48,172 nucleotides of DNA from JAUMXJ01 sp041781135 (GTDB lineage Bacteria; Bacillota; Clostridia; Peptostreptococcales; Acidaminobacteraceae): contig JBHAZV010000011.1 of assembly GCA_041781135.1 (NCBI GenBank), positions 1 to 48,172 of the forward strand, given 5' to 3'. Positions within the stretch are counted from its first letter, which is position 1; the number at the start of each line of letters is the position of its first letter. Of the stretch, positions 32,051 through 40,091 are shown piece after piece. The notes below the pieces were generated by a model. That model did no database searches and had not been told where the DNA came from. It saw nothing but the letters and a program-made list of their open reading frames with translations. Made by a program: the position numbers and the translations under genes.

Positions 32051-35000
32051 CACCTTTTGCTCGATTCAAACACGAGCAGGTCTGTAGCGTCGCTTGCATT
32101 CATCGGTTCGTAGAAAGAATAGCCCTGGACATAGTCGCAGCCCGAATTTTTGAAGAATTCATACTGCTCTCCCGTTTCTATACCGAGCGCCGTCACCTTT
32201 ATGCCAAGGCTCTTTGCCATCTCTATTATAGATATTCCAATACCATCGTCTTTAGCAGACATCCCGATTCTGTGAACAAAGCCCTTGTCTATCTTGATTT
32301 CGCTTATATCCAGATTGATGATCCTGCTCAGCGACGAGTTTTTAGAGCCGAAATCATCCATCGATATTGCTGCGCCCATTCGCCTTATCTCCTGAAGGCT
32401 CTCATTTCTGATTTCATCCCCGAACCTCTCGGAAAATTCTATTAACAAACTTTGCGGATTTATATTCATTTCTTCCATTAAACCAAACATTTTTTTCATA
32501 AGCTGAGGGTTGTTGATCTGTTTGTCGGAGAAATTCATCGTAAGACGGGTTTTGAGCCCACTTTCGTTCCAGCTGCGGAGCTGCGAAAGAGAACTGCGTA
32601 TTATAAAGTCGCACAGCCGCATATCAGTCCCGAAATCCTCGGAGATATTCATAAATTCATTTGGCCTGAGCTGACCAAAATCCTTGCTGTTCCACCTGAG
32701 CAACGCTTCAAACCCCGAAAGGCGGGCGTCTTCAGCAAAAAGTATAGGCTGATAATACATTTCGAGCTCGCCTCTCTCTATTGCGCTCTCGAACTCGCGC
32801 TTAATGAACTGGCTGTGCTGATTATCGAGCTTCATGCTCTCGTCGCATATGACATAGCGATTCTTACCCGACCTTTTTGCAACAAACTGCGCAAGCTCAG
32901 CATTGTGGATAAGCTCATCGACAGAAACCGCGTCTATTTGGTATATGGAAACGCCAATACTTGCAGTGACAAAAAACTCCCTGTTGAGCATGCGCTTGGG
33001 CTTTCTTACAGCTCCGATTATCTCTTCGAGGCGAAGCGCCGCTTCGTGCTTTGAATTCACGCTGCTTAAAAGTATTGCAAACTCGTCGCCAGAATAGTGC
33101 GCAAGCACGTCGCCGCCTCCGATTTTCCTGCCCAATTCGCTCGCGAGCAGCACAAGGAGTTCGTCGCCGTCGTCATGGCCGATGGTATCGTTTATTTCCT
33201 GAAATGAATCGATATCTAAAAACGCCAGCGCAAACGACTCCGTCTTGTGTTTCTCGTGATATTCGCGCAAAAGCTTTGCAAACTCAAATTTATTGGGAAG
33301 ATTTGTTAAGGTATTGTAATACGCCACATAATTAATCCTGCGCTGAGACTCTATGAGCGAAAGTGCATTTGCCTGAGTATTGGCAGCGTAGAGCAGAAAA
33401 TCTTCATCCTCTACGCTGAGTTCGATCATAGCTCTGGTATAGACTATGCAGACCATACCTGCCACCGAATTTGAATTAATTATCGGCGCGCAGTACATGG
33501 ACCTCGTGCCGCTCAAAGCGAGGTACATCGTGTCGTTCAAAGTAATTTCCGGAATTTCGTTAATATTGCGAACTCTTGCGATGCTGTTATTCTTCATCAT
33601 ATCAATAAGCCACTGAACCGGCGCAATTCCAATATGATTAAACACATTTTCCAACTCGCTGACTCCAATACGGCAAGATTCTATATATCCATACATCCTG
33701 TCGGTTTTGTAATCGAACATCACTATATAAGCTCTGTCGGCTCCGACATAATCGCGGCATATATTCAGCAGATTTTGGGTTTTCTGTTCGATATTATCCT
33801 GAGTCACCTCGATATATGATGCAGAGATATCCGCAAACCGCTCATGCAGATTTTTGAGCTTATTTGTATACTTCGCCCTTCCGATAAAAATCTTGTTGGC
33901 ATCGTATATCTGGACGCAGAACAGAATGCTCAAAAAAATCCTCGTAATTACCGCCGTAAAATCATTGTATGACACAAACTCGGGAACATTTACGAAAAGA
34001 TATATATTAAAGAGCACCACCAAAAGGGTTACCGCTATAACCTCCGATTTCTTTTTGAGGATAGCAAACATCGGTGCAAAACAGTACGGATAAAACCATA
34101 CCGTTACGAGCGCATTCGGAATATTGTAGACATACAGAAAAAATATATCTGTACAAAAGAGCGCAAGCCTAACAAACCTGAGCAGTACAGGCCATTTTTT
34201 CAAATGCTCACGCGCCACGCCAAGGCCGATCGGCATCAGCAGCGACACTATAAATATCACATATATATTGCTGTTGTAAATTCCGCTAAAAACTATCCTC
34301 GAAACCGCAAAATAAGCCAGACCCGTGATAATTATCAGCATTTCCACCCGTTTCCAGACAATTCGCTCTATCTCGGCATCATCCGTCAATTCAGAAAACA
34401 TCTCTCTGACAGAAATCAAATCGCCGTCGCGCCGTAGATTTATCAAAATTGTTATCGTCACTATTACTGAGGCAATAGGCGAAAGACTCGGCAGCGCGTC
34501 GTATACCAGCACCTGCAGCGTTTTATCGAGCATAAATGCCGTGATTATCGCAAGTCCAAAACCTGTGTTTACATTTTTGATCGTCGAAAACGCAACGCCT
34601 GTAGACTTCTTGCGAAGCGAATATGTTACAAAAACTATAAACAAAACAAAGAGAGCAATATTTACAAAGGTAGAAGCTATGTCGAGCAAGGAATTGGAAA
34701 CGCCGTAAAAATAATTCACATCGACCATTCCGTAGCGGCTTACCCGAATATTGTAGTTTGCGGAAGAATTCGGCGAAAGCACAAAAATCCAGAGTGCAGC
34801 TGCATAAGCTACGGTTGCGGCGATATTCCAAAATTTCCGGTGTTTTAATTTTAGATAGTTGACATACCAGAGCAGCGCAGTGTAGTAAAAAAGCGTCCAC
34901 GCAACCGCGGCAAGATAAGTCCAAAAATAGGCTTCGCCGAAGCTCGTCGCCACACTTCTCATACTGTAGCTGAAATTTCGCAAAGCTGTTGCTAACACAA

Positions 35001-35115
35001 TGATTACGGCAAGCAGCACCAGGCCTTTGCGCACCTTTGAATTTAGCAGGTACGAAACTGCAAACACCGCAAAGGAAAACGCCAAATAGTATGCAAATGA
35101 TAGTATTTCCGCCAT
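32047..35115 (-). CDS. Membrane GGDEF-EAL protein with near-intact GGDEF and altered EAL
   Basis: A 1022-residue c-di-GMP protein. About ten hydrophobic segments (residues 1-405) form an unnamed membrane sensor; residues about 435-590 look like a GAF domain. The GGDEF domain (600-760) has FLDIDSFQEINDTIGHDDGDELL and the active loop SGDEF (675-679), differing only in the first Gly. The EAL domain (775-1010) keeps Glu803-Ala-Leu, Asn861, Glu893, Asp920-Asp921, Lys941 and Gln997. However, the AEGVE motif reads ALGIE (976-980), losing one glutamate thought to bind metal. I infer a cyclase with a weak or dead phosphodiesterase. Its ATG shares one base with the stop of the preceding gene, with GGAG upstream. 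Confidence 0.9.
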   Translation of the reverse strand: MAEILSFAYYLAFSFAVFAVSYLLNSKVRKGLVLLAVIIVLATALRNFSYSMRSVATSFGEAYFWTYLAAVAWTLFYYTALLWYVNYLKLKHRKFWNIAATVAYAAALWIFVLSPNSSANYNIRVSRYGMVDVNYFYGVSNSLLDIASTFVNIALFVLFIVFVTYSLRKKSTGVAFSTIKNVNTGFGLAIITAFMLDKTLQVLVYDALPSLSPIASVIVTITILINLRRDGDLISVREMFSELTDDAEIERIVWKRVEMLIIITGLAYFAVSRIVFSGIYNSNIYVIFIVSLLMPIGLGVAREHLKKWPVLLRFVRLALFCTDIFFLYVYNIPNALVTVWFYPYCFAPMFAILKKKSEVIAVTLLVVLFNIYLFVNVPEFVSYNDFTAVITRIFLSILFCVQIYDANKIFIGRAKYTNKLKNLHERFADISASYIEVTQDNIEQKTQNLLNICRDYVGADRAYIVMFDYKTDRMYGYIESCRIGVSELENVFNHIGIAPVQWLIDMMKNNSIARVRNINEIPEITLNDTMYLALSGTRSMYCAPIINSNSVAGMVCIVYTRAMIELSVEDEDFLLYAANTQANALSLIESQRRINYVAYYNTLTNLPNKFEFAKLLREYHEKHKTESFALAFLDIDSFQEINDTIGHDDGDELLVLLASELGRKIGGGDVLAHYSGDEFAILLSSVNSKHEAALRLEEIIGAVRKPKRMLNREFFVTASIGVSIYQIDAVSVDELIHNAELAQFVAKRSGKNRYVICDESMKLDNQHSQFIKREFESAIERGELEMYYQPILFAEDARLSGFEALLRWNSKDFGQLRPNEFMNISEDFGTDMRLCDFIIRSSLSQLRSWNESGLKTRLTMNFSDKQINNPQLMKKMFGLMEEMNINPQSLLIEFSERFGDEIRNESLQEIRRMGAAISMDDFGSKNSSLSRIINLDISEIKIDKGFVHRIGMSAKDDGIGISIIEMAKSLGIKVTALGIETGEQYEFFKNSGCDYVQGYSFYEPMNASDATDLLVFESSKRC

Positions 35116-38108
35116 TACTCACCTACTCCTATCAAAAGAAGACGCTCTACTTCCTCCTGCCTAAGCGGCTTAAAGAAATAATAGCCCTGTATTTTGTCGC
35201 AGCCGTTGTCCCTAAGGAAATCATACTGAAACTTTGTCTCTACGCCTTCCGCCAGGACGGTCAGCCCTAAATTCTTGCCAAGACCGATAATCGATCGCAC
35301 TAAATTCTGATGTTTTTCGCCGTTCTCAAGTGCCCTGACAAAGCCCATATCTATCTTCAACTTTGTTATAGGCATATGCCTGAGCCTGGAAAGTGATGAA
35401 TGCTTTGTTCCGAAGTCGTCTATTGCGATCTTTACGCCGAGCTCTCTGAGTCTGTGCAGATTGTAGATAGCCTGATTCGCTCCGCGGGTCATCTGCTCGG
35501 ACTCCGTAACCTCTATTTCGAGGCAATCGGGTTCAAGCCCTGTCTTTTTAAGTACATTTTCCACTGTTTTGGCGAGCGCGCCGTCCTGCAGCTGTCTGGT
35601 AGAAACATTAACCGCCATCAGAAGCTTTTTGCCATACATTCGCTGCCACTTTTTATTTTGCGCACACGCTTCTTCGAGCACCCATCTTCCGATTGACGAG
35701 ATGACGCCGGACTCCTCCGCAAGCGGGATAAAAATGCCCGGAGAAATCATTCCCTTTTCAGGATGCTGCCACCTGATCAGCGCCTCTGCGCCCACTATCG
35801 CGCCGCTCTTGGCATCCACCTGCGGCTGATACATCAGCATAAGCTCGTTATTCTCCTGCGCCCTGTGCAGGCTGTTTGTCAGCATCAGGCGCTCCTCTAA
35901 CTTTTTGGCGAGCTCTTCCGAATAGCGCACGCTCTTTAAGCTTGCATGCCTTCTTGCTTCATAAAGCGCAAGATCGGCATTTTTTACGAGTGTTCTCGCG
36001 TTGTCTCCATCCTTCGGATATACCGAAACACCTGTTACAATACTGACATCTATAGAAGCTCCGCCAGCCTTTATCGGCTCTTTGAATGCGGAATGTATGG
36101 TTTCGAGTTCCGCTTCGAGATCTTCATAATTAGTCAGCAGCAAGATGAGGTTGTCATTCCCGAATCTTGCAACCAGCACATTTGGTCTGTAAAGCCTGTT
36201 TCCTATCACTCCCAGATGCTGTTCAGGTATGTCCCTGCCGTTGACGCCGCCAATTCGCTTGCTGTACTCAAACCCGATAAATACTACGGCGACATTCCCT
36301 GAACCCGCAGTCTCTATCGCGCTTCCCAAACTGCGCGCAAACATATTTCGGTTAGGAAGCCCTGAGGATGTATCAAAATATGCATAGCTGTATATGGTGT
36401 TTTCTTTGTCGCGCTTTTCAAAAATATTTTTTATGGTATTTGAAATGGTACGGACAATATCGCTGAGAGCATCTTTCATCCAGCCTCTCGAAACGCCGCA
36501 GTAAACCGCGTACACCGCCCCGTCTCTGAATATAGGGATAACGAGCAGCGAGTTCGTCTGCGCGCCAAAAAGCTTGTACACCCTGTCCTCGTCTTCGAGC
36601 GAAAGCCTTGAGGCGCAGCTGGCATATATAAATTCGTCCTCCGCCAAATTCTCTACAAAATCGTCAGGTATCGAAAAAACTTTGTCATCACTCAGCGAAT
36701 ATTCAAAATCGACAAATCTATCGCCCTCCCTGACGAGAATGTACGACTGCTCAGCCTCGAAATAATCCGAAACGGCGCTTACAACTTCATCTATGAGCTC
36801 GCTCATATTGTCTATTCTGCCCTCGACGCTTTTTATCGACAGTGCGGTGAGTATTTCCTGAAATTTCAAATGATCGTAGTTCTTGGAATCATCATCGCTG
36901 ATTTTTTTGCCGACATAGAGTAATGCGTAAAGTATCATTACGGCAAAAGCCAGTCTGAAAAAATAGTCCCCCATGCCAAACAGAAACTCGAAACCAAACA
37001 TATTTCTTCCCATCAGCACATTGCCGAGCACCATTGCCGACATAAGCATGAACCGCACTGTCCACGACTTGGATATTACGACAAATACGAGTACGGTGAA
37101 CCCGAAGGTTGAAACTGTTTTTATTCCGAGGTCTGCTGAAAGTGAAAATCCAATAAAGAAATTTATCGCAACAACTATTGCAAGATATATGTCTTTTCTT
37201 CGCGGATTGAGATTTGACAGCGCCATAAAGTACATAACTATAACTGATATTACGGTTGGAACCATTTGATTCCAATCTGAAAGCCCCTTTCCAAAAAAGA
37301 ACAGAAGAATGTACATTACATTGCAGTAGATCAGGAACATATTGGTGATATGCACGCTGTGATCTTCGGAAGCCAACGCCGATTCGTCCACGCTGTGCTT
37401 AAGCGCAATGCGCCTGCTGAGAAACTTGTACCGCAGAGAATCGTACAAAATTGTAATCACCATAATTATTGAAGAGGTAACGATGCTCGGCGGAAGGGCA
37501 TCCCAAAATATTGCCCTTACTAAGCAAGTGACAAACAGCATCGCAAAAGCCGCCAACGAACCTATAAGCAGCACGCGAGTCTGATTTTTAAGCTTCGGAT
37601 GAATAGAGCGCTTCTGATAGCTGTACATAATGTAAATCGCGCCCGAAAAACACATAAATGCATAAAGGTTACTGAGATGCTCTGCCCAATTCTGCGAAAA
37701 TCCGAACTCCACCCATCTGAGGTTGTACCCGGTAGCCGTCCTGACTACCAAGTCATCTGAAAGCACATATATTATTACATACAAAAACAGCGGGATTATG
37801 TAGAAAATCCAGCGGCTGTTCTTAAACACAAGCGATTCGGTGTTAATGAGAGCAAAATGCAGAAAAAGCGCGCCGGTTGCAGAGACGCCGAGGCCGGCAA
37901 CCCTCGCAAGAACGACCGCCTCGCTGTACGAAGACGTATATGACATTATAGCCATACTGAACACCCAAAAAGCGAGTCCGATCGCCATCGCACAGAGCAG
38001 CCTGTTCTGTTTGCCTCTGAAATCGATGACTATACTCCAAACACCGACTATCTGATATACTATCAGCGCCGCAAAATACAGCACCGTTCTGACTATGTTC
38101 AAATCCAT
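35115..38108 (-). CDS. Membrane GGDEF-EAL protein with dead GGDEF and intact EAL
   Basis: A 997-residue c-di-GMP protein. The N-terminal seven-helix region (about 5-225) resembles the histidine-kinase-type 7TM domain and is followed by further membrane segments (about 255-400). A GAF-like region spans about 430-565. The GGDEF domain is degenerate: the loop reads FGNDNLILL (649-657) and the metal-binding FxD segment is VFIGFEY. The EAL domain is canonical, with GAEALIRWQHP (EAL at 775-777), AVNVSTRQL, LEIEVTES, IAIDDFGTKHSSL, LKIDMGFV, LAEGVET and IQGYYF, so it is probably an active phosphodiesterase. The ATG at 38108 has AGGA six bases upstream; a TTG at 38114 has none. The next gene is translationally coupled. 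Confidence 0.9.
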   Translation of the reverse strand: MDLNIVRTVLYFAALIVYQIVGVWSIVIDFRGKQNRLLCAMAIGLAFWVFSMAIMSYTSSYSEAVVLARVAGLGVSATGALFLHFALINTESLVFKNSRWIFYIIPLFLYVIIYVLSDDLVVRTATGYNLRWVEFGFSQNWAEHLSNLYAFMCFSGAIYIMYSYQKRSIHPKLKNQTRVLLIGSLAAFAMLFVTCLVRAIFWDALPPSIVTSSIIMVITILYDSLRYKFLSRRIALKHSVDESALASEDHSVHITNMFLIYCNVMYILLFFFGKGLSDWNQMVPTVISVIVMYFMALSNLNPRRKDIYLAIVVAINFFIGFSLSADLGIKTVSTFGFTVLVFVVISKSWTVRFMLMSAMVLGNVLMGRNMFGFEFLFGMGDYFFRLAFAVMILYALLYVGKKISDDDSKNYDHLKFQEILTALSIKSVEGRIDNMSELIDEVVSAVSDYFEAEQSYILVREGDRFVDFEYSLSDDKVFSIPDDFVENLAEDEFIYASCASRLSLEDEDRVYKLFGAQTNSLLVIPIFRDGAVYAVYCGVSRGWMKDALSDIVRTISNTIKNIFEKRDKENTIYSYAYFDTSSGLPNRNMFARSLGSAIETAGSGNVAVVFIGFEYSKRIGGVNGRDIPEQHLGVIGNRLYRPNVLVARFGNDNLILLLTNYEDLEAELETIHSAFKEPIKAGGASIDVSIVTGVSVYPKDGDNARTLVKNADLALYEARRHASLKSVRYSEELAKKLEERLMLTNSLHRAQENNELMLMYQPQVDAKSGAIVGAEALIRWQHPEKGMISPGIFIPLAEESGVISSIGRWVLEEACAQNKKWQRMYGKKLLMAVNVSTRQLQDGALAKTVENVLKKTGLEPDCLEIEVTESEQMTRGANQAIYNLHRLRELGVKIAIDDFGTKHSSLSRLRHMPITKLKIDMGFVRALENGEKHQNLVRSIIGLGKNLGLTVLAEGVETKFQYDFLRDNGCDKIQGYYFFKPLRQEEVERLLLIGVGE

Positions 38109-38126
38109 ATGCAATCCTGAACCCCA

Positions 38127-38135
38127 TTATACCAG
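38127..38135 (-). promoter_or_regulatory. Extended -10 promoter of the GGDEF-EAL pair
   Basis: On the minus strand TGGTATAAT (TGnTATAAT form) lies about 19 bases before the ATG of the first gene. No good -35 is seen. A short TACCA/TGGTA inverted repeat (38131-38145) overlaps it, and the htpG promoter lies on the opposite strand within 25 bases. Confidence 0.55.
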
Positions 38136-38150
38136 AGTTTGGTATTTTTT

Positions 38151-38181
38151 TGTAGTGGAATTGGCAATGTGGGTGTATAAT
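38151..38181 (+). promoter_or_regulatory. Probable htpG promoter
   Basis: TATAAT at 38176-38181, with a partial -35 TTGTAG at 38151-38156 (19-base spacing). The htpG ATG follows 26 bases later behind GGAGG. No CIRCE or CtsR operator is visible. Confidence 0.5.
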
Positions 38182-38207
38182 TACGGGCAGACAATTATGG
38201 AGGTTTT

Positions 38208-40091
38208 ATGAACAAAGGCAAACTGAGCATCAACAGCGAAAATATCTTCCCGATAATCAAGAGATGGCTTTATTCGGACCACAATATATTTGCGCGCGAA
38301 CTCATCTCTAACGCGGCCGATGCAATAACAAAGCTGCGCACTCTCGCCGCAGCGGGAGAATACCAGGCAAAGGATGACGAAAAATTTGAAATTTTCGTAA
38401 TAAAAGACGAGGCGAATTCGGTACTAAGATTTATAGACAACGGTATCGGAATGAACGCCGACGAAATAAAAAAATACATCAACGACATAGCATTTTCGGG
38501 AGCGGAGGACTTTCTTGCCGCATATAAAGACAAGGCGGAATCCGACCAGATAATCGGGCATTTCGGCCTCGGATTCTACTCCGCGTTTATGGTCGCAAGC
38601 AGCGTGGAGATACATACCCTGTCGTACAGAGAAGGCTCAGAGGCAGTACACTGGAAATGCGACGGAGGTACGGACTTTGAAATGGGGGCATCTGACAAAA
38701 AGAGCCGCGGCACAGAAATAGTGCTGCACATTGCTGATGATTCCAAAGAATTTCTCACATATTCACTCGACGCCGCCATACGAACCTACTGTTCCTACAT
38801 GCCCTACCCTATATACGTAATGAGCAGCGACGAATATAAAAAACTTTCGGACGCAGACCCAGCGGCATCGGCGCCACTGCCCATCAACGATATCAACCCG
38901 CTATATCTCAAATCGCCGGGGCAATGCACCGATGATGAATACAAGGAATTCTACAAAAAGGCGTTTTTTGATTTCAAAGACCCGATATTCTGGATACATC
39001 TCAATATGGATTATCCTTTTAATCTCAAAGGCATAATATATTTCCCAAAGGCAAAGAGCGAGTACGAATTTGCAGAGGGCAGGATAAAGCTGTACAACTC
39101 GCAGGTTTTTGTAGCAGACAACATAGGCGAAGTGATACCGGAATTCCTAACTACTCTGAACGGAGTTATCGACTGCCCCGACCTGCCGCTGAACGTTTCT
39201 CGAAGTGCGCTGCAAAATGACGGTTTTGCAAAGAAAATACGCGATTACATCGGAAAAAAAGTAGCCGACAAGCTCAGGGCGCTCTCCACAAGCGACAGAC
39301 ATGCGTACGAGCAAGACTGGAGCGACATAGGGTCATACATAGAATTCGGAGTAATAAGAGACGCCAAATTTTCCGAGCAGATGAAAGATAACCTGCTCTT
39401 TATGTACGTTGACGGCAGCTTTGCAACGCTCTCGGAACTAAAAAGCGCTAACACGGGGCACGAGTCAAATTCAGCGGAGAAATCAGACAGTACAGGTACG
39501 GATGATGCCGATGAAACAGAATCAAAAACAGGCGAATCGCAGGAAATAACAATATTCTACACGACCGACCCAATCAGACAGGCGCAATATATCGAGGCGC
39601 AGGAAGCGGAAGGCAACCGAGTCGTTGTACTTAGGCACGCAATAGAACAAGCGCTGATATCACATCTTGAAGCGACCGAACAAAACCTAAAATTCAAGCG
39701 AGTCGACTCAATTTCGGACTCCACAGCGGGGGATGCCGAAGAGCTCAGCGATGACAAAAAGGCGCTGTTCGACTCCGAAACTTTAGTCAGAGAGTTCAAG
39801 GATTCATCTGTCGCCGCTATGTTTGCGCAGCCGGAAGAAGACAGAAGAAACGAAGTGTTTGCAAAGCTCTACGGCATCGATTTAGGCGCAGCGAAGAAAA
39901 AATTAATATTAAACAAAAACAATCCAACGGTAGCAAAAATCCTCGCCGCAACTGATGTTGCAGACGAGGATGTACGCCTTGCCGCAAAATTTATCGAAGC
40001 GCTCGCGCGCATTTCGACAGACGACTTCACAAAGGAACAAATGCAGGAATTTGCAAAAATCAGCGGCGAAGTGCTCAATCGTCTCGTCTGA
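38208..40091 (+). CDS. htpG: HSP90-family chaperone HtpG
   Basis: A 627-residue cytoplasmic chaperone. The ATPase domain has FARELISNAADAITKLR, RFIDNGIGMNADEI, GHFGLGFYSAFMVA and KSRGTEIVLHI. The middle domain has GIIYFPKA, LYNSQVFVADN, IPEFLTTLNGVIDCPDLPLNVSR, then TIFYTTDP and RHAIEQALISHLE. The first strand reads GKLSINSENIFPIIKRWLYSD. Residues about 412-446 form an acidic, Ser/Glu/Asp/Thr-rich insertion not expected at this point of the middle domain, and a second acidic patch follows near 510. Its 3' end overlaps that of the convergent glycosidase gene by 17 bases. Confidence 0.95.
   Translation: MNKGKLSINSENIFPIIKRWLYSDHNIFARELISNAADAITKLRTLAAAGEYQAKDDEKFEIFVIKDEANSVLRFIDNGIGMNADEIKKYINDIAFSGAEDFLAAYKDKAESDQIIGHFGLGFYSAFMVASSVEIHTLSYREGSEAVHWKCDGGTDFEMGASDKKSRGTEIVLHIADDSKEFLTYSLDAAIRTYCSYMPYPIYVMSSDEYKKLSDADPAASAPLPINDINPLYLKSPGQCTDDEYKEFYKKAFFDFKDPIFWIHLNMDYPFNLKGIIYFPKAKSEYEFAEGRIKLYNSQVFVADNIGEVIPEFLTTLNGVIDCPDLPLNVSRSALQNDGFAKKIRDYIGKKVADKLRALSTSDRHAYEQDWSDIGSYIEFGVIRDAKFSEQMKDNLLFMYVDGSFATLSELKSANTGHESNSAEKSDSTGTDDADETESKTGESQEITIFYTTDPIRQAQYIEAQEAEGNRVVVLRHAIEQALISHLEATEQNLKFKRVDSISDSTAGDAEELSDDKKALFDSETLVREFKDSSVAAMFAQPEEDRRNEVFAKLYGIDLGAAKKKLILNKNNPTVAKILAATDVADEDVRLAAKFIEALARISTDDFTKEQMQEFAKISGEVLNRLV

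Noticed and set aside
34523..35122. Minus-strand 199-codon frame overlapping the second GGDEF-EAL gene in another frame
   Set aside because: The overlapping frame encodes clear membrane helices continuous with a conserved protein; the alternative has no similarity and is Cys/Arg-rich noise.
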